The notes beneath the pieces were generated by a model that saw only the letters and a list, made by a program, of their open reading frames with translations, had not been told where the DNA came from and made no database searches. A stretch of DNA of 8,691 nt from NCBI GenBank assembly GCA_913053795.1, contig CAJXGZ010000086.1, positions 1 to 8,691 on the forward strand. The letters run 5' to 3'. This document shows, piece by piece, positions 1-6,537 of this stretch. Origin of the DNA: an uncultured Rhodospirillales bacterium. GTDB lineage: Bacteria; Pseudomonadota; Alphaproteobacteria; Rhodospirillales; 2-02-FULL-58-16. Each line of letters starts with the position of its first letter. The stretch's first letter is position 1. The position numbers and the translations under genes are program-made.

Positions 1-665
1 TGGTCGCCATGGGCGCAAAAATTTCTGGAATTGATACCAGAAAGCTTGTCATTGAGGGCGTTGAAAGTTTGCACGGAGCTGAGTTTGAAGTGCTGCCCGA
101 TCGCATCGAAACCGGCACCTTCGCCATGGCCGTCGCCATGGCCGGGGGCAGTGTTTTGTTGCGCAACGCCCGGCCGGCCACATTGCGCGCCGCGCTCGAG
201 GTCATGGAGTTGAACGGAGTTGACCTGAGCGAGGAAATGGATGGATTGCGCGTCAGCAATCCGGGCCACATCCTCAGGGCGGTCGACGTGGAAACCCAGC
301 CCTTTCCCGGCTTTCCAACCGATTTGCAGGCCCAGTATATGGCGCTGATGACCCAGGCCGACGGAACGACCAAAATCCGCGAAACCATTTTTGAAAACCG
401 TTTCATGCACGTTGCCGAACTGGCCCGTTTTGGCGCCGACATAACCATCGAGGGTCAGGTGGCAACCGTTCGCGGGGTTGCTGAACTCAAGGGCACCCAG
501 GTCAAGGCCACCGATTTGCGGGCCTCGGTCTCGCTGGTCATTGCCGGGCTGGCCGCCAGGGGAGAAACCATCATCAGCGACATCCACCATCTGGACCGCG
601 GCTTTGAACGCCTGGAAGACAAATTGCGCCGATGCGGGGCACAGATTGAACGTATCTCCAAATAG
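1..665 (+). CDS. murA: UDP-N-acetylglucosamine 1-carboxyvinyltransferase, C-terminal part (5' end outside window)
   Basis: MurA transfers enolpyruvate from PEP to UDP-GlcNAc, the first committed step of peptidoglycan synthesis, in the cytoplasm. Only about the last 220 of the usual ~420 residues are present. The frame is open to the left edge, so the ATG at 9 (MGAKI, a normal internal MurA motif) is not the start. Counting from that Met, family signatures appear in order: PDRIETGTF (30-38), PGFPTDLQAQ (100-109) with the Asp matching catalytic Asp305 of E. coli MurA, ETIFENRFMHV (125-135), ATDLRAS (167-173) with the Arg matching Arg397, and HLDRGFERLEDKL near the end. The catalytic Cys loop lies in the missing half. 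The reading frame ends cleanly in TAG, so the gene looks intact at its 3' end. In alphaproteobacteria it is commonly followed by a DUF2948 gene and hisD; here only a DUF2948-like N-terminus follows. Confidence 0.97.
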   Translation, partial: VAMGAKISGIDTRKLVIEGVESLHGAEFEVLPDRIETGTFAMAVAMAGGSVLLRNARPATLRAALEVMELNGVDLSEEMDGLRVSNPGHILRAVDVETQPFPGFPTDLQAQYMALMTQADGTTKIRETIFENRFMHVAELARFGADITIEGQVATVRGVAELKGTQVKATDLRASVSLVIAGLAARGETIISDIHHLDRGFERLEDKLRRCGAQIERISK

Positions 666-675
666 CGCTAAGAGC

Positions 676-699
676 GGAACTATTGGAATGGTTCCTTTT
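676..699 (+). terminator. possible rho-independent terminator after murA
   Basis: GGAACTAT (676-683) can pair with ATGGTTCC (688-695) with one T-G wobble around a four-base loop, and TTTT follows directly (696-699). The hairpin starts 10 bases after the murA stop. The stem is short and the T run is only four, so it could equally be a weak attenuator or chance. Confidence 0.35.
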
Positions 700-721
700 A
701 AAAACACAGCAATTATTATCT

Positions 722-726
722 AGGGG
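722..726 (+). promoter_or_regulatory. ribosome binding site for the methyltransferase gene
   Basis: AGGGG lies 10 bases before the ATG at 737. It favours that start over the in-frame TTG at 683, which falls inside the hairpin stem at 676-695 and would add 18 residues with no family likeness. Confidence 0.45.
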
Positions 727-736
727 CACTATTGTC

Positions 737-2062
737 ATGCCGGAACTGAAACTGCTCGCCCTGGACGAAAAAGATATCCAGCTTATCTCAGCCGCGACCC
801 AGGACGCGCTGATGCGGGTCGGCGACATCGGCTGCGGCTATCACGCCGGCACGGCAAGCCTGCTCCTGGATGACGCCAAGAGCATGGTTCTGGCCGATGT
901 ATCCCTGTCTTCACGCCTGAAGGATCATCCCAAGGTGGTGGCCATCGAGGGCCGCTTGCCTGAGTCCTTGGCCGCGATTCCTGACGCGTCCCTGGACCTG
1001 GTCATCTGCAATTCGGTCATTGAGCACCTGTGGGGTCCGTTGGCGCTTCTTAAAGAAATTCACCGCATCGCCGTCCCCGGCGGTTTGTGCCTGATCAACG
1101 CGCCGTCTTGGCGGGGCAAGTGGTTCCTTGAGTTCTCGGCCTACCGGCTGGGCCTTAGCCCGCCGGAGGAAATAGACGATCACAAGACCTATTACGACCC
1201 CAGGGACCTTATCCCCTTGTTGGAGGAAGCCGGGTTCCAGCCGGACGCCATCAACTGCTTCAGCCACAAGTTCGGACTCAACACCTTTGCCGAATGCCGC
1301 GTGGCGTCCGAAAGCGAGGACGGCGATCAATGGGATGATCATTGGAAGCGGTACGCCCACTCGGCCCAGGCCAACCCGGCGCAAGCCTTCAGGCGAAACC
1401 TGGTCTTTCGCCTGCTGGAAAGCGCCGGCGCTGAAAATGAATCGCTAATCCTCGACATCGGTTGCGGCTCGGGCGATCTGCTAGCGGCGTTGTCGGAACG
1501 TTATCCCAATGCGTCCCTGGCCTGGATCGACGCAAGCCGGGCGGGGTTGCATGAAACGCAAAGCAAGCTGCCCACCGCTACACTCCGTGAATGCGACCTT
1601 GGCAACCCTGAAGTTGATCCCGGCGCCCTCGGCGGCTGGGCCTCACACGCTGTTTGCTCGGAGGTGCTGGAGCATGTGGATGATCCGGCGCGGTTGCTCA
1701 CAAACGCCGCTGAGTTCATGAAGGACGGCGCGGCCCTTGTGCTGACCGTTCCCGGCGGCCCCATGTCCGCCTTCGACAGGCATATCGGCCACCGCCGCCA
1801 TTTCACCGCCGCCATGTTGGAGGAGATACTGGAGGACGCAGGCTTCGAGGTGGTGAAGGCGATCGCCGCCGGATTCCCTACCTTTAATCTTTACAGGCTT
1901 GCGGTTGTCTTGCGCGGCGGCAAGCTTATCGCCGATGTCGGCGGCGAACCCGGTTTCCTGGCGCGTACGGTGATGGGCCTGTTCAGCCTGTTGCTTCCCT
2001 TAAGCCTTTTCGATTCCCCTTGGGGCTGGCAGATCGCCGCTTTGGCTATGAAGAAGGACTGA
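737..2062 (+). CDS. tandem class I SAM-dependent methyltransferase with a DUF2948-like N-terminus
   Basis: This 441-aa protein has three parts. Residues 1-30 (start MPELKLLALDEKD, then LMRVGD) match the beginning of DUF2948, the usual gene after murA. Residues 29-190 are a first methyltransferase: motif I GDIGCGYHAG, a post-I acidic residue in LADVS, motif IV-like DLVICNSVIEHL (88-99), PGGLCLINAPSWRGK, then DDHKTYYDPRDL. Residues 198-441 are a second methyltransferase: motif I LILDIGCGSGD (237-247), WIDAS, SEVLEHVDDP (308-317), and a hydrophobic tail at 408-425. Proteins like the first domain normally have some 30-45 residues before motif I; here these are replaced by the DUF2948 piece, in frame. 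The substrate cannot be read from sequence; related proteins often sit in polysaccharide loci, which fits the neighbours. Its 3' end overlaps the convergent STT3-like gene by 17 bases. Methyltransferase assignment is strong; activity of domain 1 after losing its own N-terminus is uncertain. Confidence 0.9.
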   Translation: MPELKLLALDEKDIQLISAATQDALMRVGDIGCGYHAGTASLLLDDAKSMVLADVSLSSRLKDHPKVVAIEGRLPESLAAIPDASLDLVICNSVIEHLWGPLALLKEIHRIAVPGGLCLINAPSWRGKWFLEFSAYRLGLSPPEEIDDHKTYYDPRDLIPLLEEAGFQPDAINCFSHKFGLNTFAECRVASESEDGDQWDDHWKRYAHSAQANPAQAFRRNLVFRLLESAGAENESLILDIGCGSGDLLAALSERYPNASLAWIDASRAGLHETQSKLPTATLRECDLGNPEVDPGALGGWASHAVCSEVLEHVDDPARLLTNAAEFMKDGAALVLTVPGGPMSAFDRHIGHRRHFTAAMLEEILEDAGFEVVKAIAAGFPTFNLYRLAVVLRGGKLIADVGGEPGFLARTVMGLFSLLLPLSLFDSPWGWQIAALAMKKD

Positions 2063-3839
2063 TGCTAACCTCAAACAGCCGGAAGGTTTTCTTGAACCCG
2101 GGCTCGACCTCGGCCTCGCGTATCCACAAGGGAAGGTCGCCGCGCTCAAGGCGCTTGAACAGGATATTTTCGTCCGCACTTTCCGTGTAAAGGCGGAAGC
2201 TGTTGGAACTGGGGCACAGCAGGATAAGGTCCACGTTGCGTTTGTTCACCAGCCTCAGAATTTTCTCGTCATTGACTCCGCCCAATATGGCGACGGCGTC
2301 GAGAATGCCCGAAGCGTTGCGATGGTGCAGCGTCGAGAGCACTTGGTGGCCGGTTCTGTACATCAATTCGTTACCGAAATTCACCGAGGTGACGATGGTG
2401 CGGGGACGATCCGCCCACCGGGGCCGGTTAAGGAAGGCCGCGACTTTTTGCAAATCGCATTTGGTCTTGGATTCGGCCTCGCTCTTTTTTTCAAGCATGC
2501 TGATGCCGGCAACGCCCGGTCCCATTACAAGCAACAGAATTAATGTCGCCTTCACAAGGACGCCAAGCCCTCCGGGTAGACGATTCTGAACGGCGGCGTC
2601 GACGTCAAACAGCAAACCGGCCATGGGGATGGAGATGAAAATCCCCGCATACATGGACCAGCGCACCCAGTTGGCGGCGAACAAGGAAAAGACAACGATG
2701 GCGAAGACAACGAATAGCCATATCCAGAAAAAACGGGCGCGCTTTCGCCATTCCGTGAAGACGCGCCATGCCGCCCAAGGGAAAATAAGAAAACCGCCGC
2801 CAAGGAAAATCAGGAAATAACCGAACTCCTTAATGGGGGCGTATTCGGGGATATCCTCGAAAAAGATGAAGAGTTCCGGGCTTACGTCGGCCATGGGCCC
2901 CGCCAAAATCCCTGGGAAAAGCGTCCACATGACGGCGAAGACGGCGGCGGCGCCGGCCGCGCCGGCTGTAAGGCGCGCGACGGCGCCTTTGTTCCGCCAA
3001 AAGTTGACGGTGGCGAGGACGGCCCCCCAGAACGCCAGCAGCAAAGCCGCCACGCTCACATGAACGATGGAAATACGGTCGAACTCCACGGCGATGTAAT
3101 TATCGGGGCCACGCTCCGCCAAAAGCGCTAACGCCAGCGCCACCGCAAAACCGAGGACGAGGCGAAAATTTAATTGCGCCGCTTCCTTCTCGTCCACCAC
3201 CCACATCAATCCCGTGACGCTCAGGCAAAGGCCTAAGAAGACAAATGCTTCGGTTCCGGTCCAAACGCCGACAGCGGCGAAGACTCCCGCCGCCAGGGCG
3301 TTGCGAGAGCGTCCACCGCCGTCCTCCGCCGCTAACGCGCGCACGAAGAAACCGAAAGACATGACGGTGATCAGGGCGAACAGCAGATGGTGATCGCCGT
3401 GACCGGCGGTGGCGTAGCCCAACACGCTGAAACGCGACGCCGTCAGGGCTCCGGCGATGCAGGCCCCGGCGCGCCCGAGCAATGGCGCCGCCGCCCAAGC
3501 CACCGCCACCGCCGTCAGAACATGCAGCAGCGGGCTGACATAGGCGCCGGCGAGGAAAAGCGCCTTGGTAAAGCCAAGAAACGGCGTCAGCGGCAAGGCC
3601 ATGGTCAGCAGGACGACATCGAACGGGCGCGTCCAGTGCAAGACGTCGCCGAACGGCGCGTTGGATCGTGGAATGAGGGAGCTGAACCAGTCCCCGGTTT
3701 CGTAAAGAAGCGTGACGCGCACAAGTCGGGCGTAGCTGTCGCCGTCGGTCAAATTGCCGCTGACCACCAACTCATCTACGAGGAGAACCCATGCCGCATG
3801 AACCAGGGCGACAAAGACCGCAACCGCCAGCATGGGCAT
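2046..3839 (-). CDS. STT3/AglB-like GT-C membrane glycosyltransferase, paralogue 1
   Basis: This 597-aa protein has a dozen or so hydrophobic helices and a soluble C-terminal domain from about residue 450, a typical GT-C layout. Motifs resembling oligosaccharyltransferase STT3/AglB occur in order: DGDSYARLVR (32-41, like the EL1 Asp and following Arg), HWTRPFD (68-74), GDHH (148-151, like the D-x-H metal site of archaeal AglB), IPEYAPI (330-336, like the TIXE Glu), and WVRW (391-394, like the Arg that holds the acceptor). The C-terminal stretch VNFGNELMYRTG...HHRN (486-508) sits where STT3 has WWDYG, which is absent. It therefore probably transfers a lipid-linked sugar in the periplasm, but acceptor and donor are unknown. 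ATG 3839 has no Shine-Dalgarno; an in-frame CTG at 3884, preceded by AGGAG and overlapping the stop of the upstream GT2 gene as CTGA, would give an N-terminus closer to that of the paralogue at 4607-6460. Confidence 0.8.
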   Translation of the reverse strand: MPMLAVAVFVALVHAAWVLLVDELVVSGNLTDGDSYARLVRVTLLYETGDWFSSLIPRSNAPFGDVLHWTRPFDVVLLTMALPLTPFLGFTKALFLAGAYVSPLLHVLTAVAVAWAAAPLLGRAGACIAGALTASRFSVLGYATAGHGDHHLLFALITVMSFGFFVRALAAEDGGGRSRNALAAGVFAAVGVWTGTEAFVFLGLCLSVTGLMWVVDEKEAAQLNFRLVLGFAVALALALLAERGPDNYIAVEFDRISIVHVSVAALLLAFWGAVLATVNFWRNKGAVARLTAGAAGAAAVFAVMWTLFPGILAGPMADVSPELFIFFEDIPEYAPIKEFGYFLIFLGGGFLIFPWAAWRVFTEWRKRARFFWIWLFVVFAIVVFSLFAANWVRWSMYAGIFISIPMAGLLFDVDAAVQNRLPGGLGVLVKATLILLLVMGPGVAGISMLEKKSEAESKTKCDLQKVAAFLNRPRWADRPRTIVTSVNFGNELMYRTGHQVLSTLHHRNASGILDAVAILGGVNDEKILRLVNKRNVDLILLCPSSNSFRLYTESADENILFKRLERGDLPLWIREAEVEPGFKKTFRLFEVSISPSS

Positions 3840-3880
3840 AAGATTAAGAAGCGTATGCTTTTCGGAAGACGTGCGAGGGG

Positions 3881-4597
3881 TCAGCGCAAGAGTCTCCTGA
3901 TAAAAATGGTCCAGAAAATTTTGAAGACGTGATAGCCCCTGATCTTCTTCCCTTCGTCATAGGTGCGGCCATGGTAACTGATGGGAACCTCGTAAACGCA
4001 ATTCGCTTTGGCCACGGCGCAGGACAAAATTTCGGCCTGTTGCTCCCATCCCTTGGCGCGAAGAATATTGGGGTCCACCAAGTCCCGGCGGTACAATAGA
4101 TAGCATGAGTAAATGTCGGTGAACGTGGCGTTGTTCATGATGTTGAAGAATGTCGTGATGAGACGATTCCCCAAACGGTGCCAGAAATAGTAGACCCGGG
4201 TGAACTCCGAGGCGATTAAGCGGCTTCCCATGACCACGTCAGCCCCGAAATGCGTAATCGGCTTCACCATTTTGTGATAGTCCTTCGGGTCGTACTCAAG
4301 GTCCGCATCCTGAAAGAGAACGAAATCGCCGGTGGCCGCGGTCAGTCCCGCGATGACCGCCGCTCCTTTTCCGCCGTTGACGGGGAGCTTGATGAGCTTG
4401 GTGAACAGATTGGGGTTCTCCTCCATGAGGGGGACGGAATTGTCCAAGGAGCCGTCATCAATGACGATCACCTCAAAGGAAACGCTGTCGATTTTTTGCT
4501 TATTCACCCTCCGTAGAATTTCAAGAATGGTCGCTTCCTCGTTATAGACGGGAATAACGATGGATAGGGTGATGTCATTATTAATGTTTTCCAGCAT
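3881..4597 (-). CDS. GT2 family glycosyltransferase, DPM1 (polyprenyl-phosphate sugar synthase)-like
   Basis: This 238-aa cytosolic GT-A enzyme has SIVIPVYNEE at the N-terminus, VIVIDDGS (43-50) for nucleotide binding, NGGKGAAV (74-81), the metal-binding QDADLEYDP (96-104), VVMGSRL, and a C-terminal part with GWEQQAEIL (183-191) and YDEGKKIRG. This order and the EGKKI ending are typical of dolichyl/undecaprenyl-phosphate mannosyl- or glucosyl-transferase-like GT2 proteins. It lacks extra C-terminal membrane helices. Such enzymes load a sugar from a nucleotide donor onto a polyprenyl phosphate, which GT-C enzymes then use, so it fits between two STT3-like genes. ATG 4597 (MLENI) was chosen; a TTG six bases upstream (4603) is also in frame. 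It begins 9 bases after the stop of the upstream paralogue, consistent with one operon. Base composition is somewhat less GC-rich than in its neighbours. The sugar it transfers cannot be inferred. Confidence 0.9.
   Translation of the reverse strand: MLENINNDITLSIVIPVYNEEATILEILRRVNKQKIDSVSFEVIVIDDGSLDNSVPLMEENPNLFTKLIKLPVNGGKGAAVIAGLTAATGDFVLFQDADLEYDPKDYHKMVKPITHFGADVVMGSRLIASEFTRVYYFWHRLGNRLITTFFNIMNNATFTDIYSCYLLYRRDLVDPNILRAKGWEQQAEILSCAVAKANCVYEVPISYHGRTYDEGKKIRGYHVFKIFWTIFIRRLLR
3894..3898 (-). promoter_or_regulatory. Shine-Dalgarno that may serve an upstream CTG start of STT3-like paralogue 1
   Basis: AGGAG on the minus strand lies in the last codons of the GT2 gene, nine bases before an in-frame CTG at 3884 whose bases overlap the GT2 TGA stop. 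Starting there gives MTPRTSSEK before the first helix, parallel to MTQNSSVSR in the paralogue. Confidence 0.35.
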
Positions 4598-4606
4598 GAA
4601 CAATTC

Positions 4607-6460
4607 TTACCGGATTTCCGTTGAAGATGCGACCTGGAAAAGACGAAATCCGCTGGCGAGACTGGCGGGAACGGAGACTTCCTTCAACCAGCCGGGAAGG
4701 TCGCCCTTAACCAGGCGGCGGTAAAGGACCCGTTCGCCGCCTTCGTCCTTCAGGAAATAACCATCTGCGTTCGAGCCGGGACAAAGCAGGAGGAGGTCTA
4801 TGCTGCGCTCCCGAACCAGCCGCAAGGATTCGGCGTCATCGCCGCCGCCGAGAATTGTTATGCTGTCGAGGATTCCGGCGCTGTTTCGGTGATGGAGCGT
4901 GGCCAGCACGTTATGCGGGGTCCTGTACAAAATCTCCGGACCTAAATTCACCGAGGCGACGATGGCGCGGGGACGGTCCGACCATGGGGATTGGTTGAGA
5001 AATTCGGTCATATCCTTCAACACGCACGTCTTTTTCTTTTCGAGGGCTTCGGTCTTCACAGCCTTCTTGTTCAGAAGCGCTCCCGTCGCCCCGGCGCCCA
5101 GGGGGGCCACGGTGATAAACAAGATGGCCAAAGTATTGACGAGGACGCGCGTAATGCCTGTCAGACGCTCCGTTGAAAGAAAATCAATGCGGACTATAAG
5201 ATCGGCCAGAGGTATGCTGAGAAAAATTCCCACATAAAGGACCCAGCGCACCCAACTGGCGGCGAACGCCAGATAAACCAGCAAGGCCGCGCCGACAAGG
5301 GCCCACGGCCATCTGTTTGGCCCCGGCCATTCCTCCTTGAACCGCCAGGCGGCCCAGGGGAGGGCGAAAACGGCGCCGCCAACATAGATCAGGAAGTACC
5401 AGACATCTCTGATAGGGGCGTACTCCAAGACGCCGCTGATCAGGAACATGAGGCGGGGATCAACACTGGCCAAGGAACCGAGAAAGATATTAGGAAACAG
5501 GAGGCGCGTGACGGCGGCGATCACGGCGGCGCCTAAGACGCCCGCGGCGAGGCGCGGCGCCGTTCCCTTGTTCTCCCAGAACCTGGGCCAAGCTCTGATG
5601 CAGCCCCAGAAAGTCAACAGCAAAGCCGCTATGGTCATCTGAATGATGGAGACCCGGTCGTATTCCACACCCAGGTAATGTTCCGGTCCGCGCTCCGCCA
5701 GCAAGACCAGAGCCAAGGACAGGGTGAGGCCGAGACAGAGATGATAGTTCCTGTCCGCTGAGTCCTTCTCGCCCAAAAGCCAAGGCAACCCGATCATCCC
5801 CAGGCAAATGGCGAGAAAGGCGATCTCTTCAATGCCGATCCAAAAGCCCAGGGATATAAGCGCACCGGCGGCGAGGGCGGCGCCTCTTTGACCAGAGCCC
5901 CTTTGACTAGAGCCCCTTTGACCAGAGAAGGAGCGGATGATGAATCCGAACGCCAAGACGTTGATCAAGGCGAACAGAATGTGATGGTCAGCGTTGCCGG
6001 CGATGGCGTAGCCCATGAACCCGATCTGCGCGGCGGTCAACCCGCCCGCAAGACATGCGCCCACGCGGCCGATCAGAGGCGCCGCCGCCCACGCCATGGC
6101 GACCACGGTTAGGATATGCAGCAAGGGACTTAACGCGGCCCCGGCCACATAAAGGCCTAAGTCAAACCCCAGAAACGGCGCCGTGGGCGCGGCGAGAACC
6201 AGCAACAGAACATCCAGGGGACGGGTCCAGTGCATGGTGGTCCCGTAAGGAGCGTTAGCCCGGGGAATGGAAACGTCGAACCAGTCACCCGTCTCAATAA
6301 GCCGTTGGACTCGGACCAGACGCATGAAGCTGTCGCCATCCTCAAGACCGCCTTGAAGAACCTCGGATTGCCCCCCAAAAAGCCATGCCAAGTGAACGGC
6401 GGCGACAAAGGCGACGGCCATCAATAGAGGCAAGCGTGAGACGCTGCTATTTTGCGTCAA
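4607..6460 (-). CDS. STT3/AglB-like GT-C membrane glycosyltransferase, paralogue 2
   Basis: This 617-aa multi-spanning protein aligns along its whole length with the protein at 2046-3839. Shared marks are DGDSFMRLVR (41-50), SIPRANAPYG, MHWTRPLD, NADHH (156-160), LLAERGPEHYLGVEYDR (253-269), VLEYAPI (344-350), WVRW (403-406), and C-terminal VNLGPEILYRT (504-514) with HHRN (523-526). As in the paralogue, the D-HH, TIXE-like Glu and Arg positions of STT3/AglB are kept while WWDYG is not seen. The loop after the DHH helix carries a three-unit GQRGS-type repeat missing from the other copy. The start is TTG at 6460, supported by GGAGG six bases upstream; an ATG at 6421 would remove 13 residues. 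Its start overlaps the end of a truncated nucleotidyltransferase by 14 bases, showing that it was once translationally coupled to it. Likely role: periplasmic transfer of a polyprenyl-linked glycan; not proven by sequence. Confidence 0.8.
   Translation of the reverse strand: MTQNSSVSRLPLLMAVAFVAAVHLAWLFGGQSEVLQGGLEDGDSFMRLVRVQRLIETGDWFDVSIPRANAPYGTTMHWTRPLDVLLLVLAAPTAPFLGFDLGLYVAGAALSPLLHILTVVAMAWAAAPLIGRVGACLAGGLTAAQIGFMGYAIAGNADHHILFALINVLAFGFIIRSFSGQRGSSQRGSGQRGAALAAGALISLGFWIGIEEIAFLAICLGMIGLPWLLGEKDSADRNYHLCLGLTLSLALVLLAERGPEHYLGVEYDRVSIIQMTIAALLLTFWGCIRAWPRFWENKGTAPRLAAGVLGAAVIAAVTRLLFPNIFLGSLASVDPRLMFLISGVLEYAPIRDVWYFLIYVGGAVFALPWAAWRFKEEWPGPNRWPWALVGAALLVYLAFAASWVRWVLYVGIFLSIPLADLIVRIDFLSTERLTGITRVLVNTLAILFITVAPLGAGATGALLNKKAVKTEALEKKKTCVLKDMTEFLNQSPWSDRPRAIVASVNLGPEILYRTPHNVLATLHHRNSAGILDSITILGGGDDAESLRLVRERSIDLLLLCPGSNADGYFLKDEGGERVLYRRLVKGDLPGWLKEVSVPASLASGFRLFQVASSTEIR
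5887..5928 (+). repeat. three tandem 15-bp repeats inside the STT3-like paralogue 2 gene
   Basis: TTTGAC(C/T)AGAG recurs at 5887, 5902 and 5917, an exact 15-base period, with one C/T difference in the middle copy. On the minus strand it encodes the repeated GQRGS/SQRGS segment at residues 180-193, in a loop between membrane helices. The period is a multiple of three, so copy changes keep the frame. Confidence 0.85.
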
Positions 6461-6536
6461 GATACGCCTCCAACTCTTTCAAACCCTCGGGCGATCCGAT
6501 CTCGAAGAAGCGCTCATGAACTTCGTGGCCGAGGGA
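6447..6536 (-). pseudogene. 3' remnant of a sugar-phosphate nucleotidyltransferase
   Basis: The minus-strand frame ending in TAG at 6449-6447 reads ERFFEIGSPEGLKELEAYL shortly before the stop. This is the characteristic C-terminal tail of NDP-sugar pyrophosphorylases of the HddC/RmlA-like NTP_transferase family, which make nucleotide sugars for surface glycans. Only about 30 codons survive, of a gene normally near 230-250 codons. Likeness stops next to the DUF4276 stop codon at 6538, and the frame meets TAA further upstream, so no start is available. The Shine-Dalgarno of the downstream STT3-like gene lies inside this fragment. The gene was evidently cut when the ATPase/DUF4276 cassette arrived or by a deletion. 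Confidence 0.75.
6467..6471 (-). promoter_or_regulatory. ribosome binding site deciding the TTG start of STT3-like paralogue 2
   Basis: GGAGG on the minus strand, six bases before TTG 6460. Spacing and strength are near ideal, so the non-ATG start is preferred over ATG 6421. Confidence 0.75.
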
Positions 6537-6537
6537 A

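Noticed and set aside
692..719. Possible promoter before 737 with TATTAT as -10 box
   Set aside because: No acceptable -35 box lies at a suitable distance; AT-rich leader sequence explains the match.
683..736. Upstream TTG start at 683 for the methyltransferase gene
   Set aside because: It lies inside a hairpin stem, has no good ribosome binding site, and the extra 18 residues precede what looks like a native DUF2948 start at 737.
911..1384. 157-aa minus-strand frame
   Set aside because: It is antisense to conserved methyltransferase motifs, and its composition is that of a shadow frame in GC-rich DNA.
3387..3932. 181-aa plus-strand frame
   Set aside because: It is rich in Arg, Gln and Gly without domain likeness, and is antisense to the conserved membrane helices and DHH motif of the STT3-like gene.
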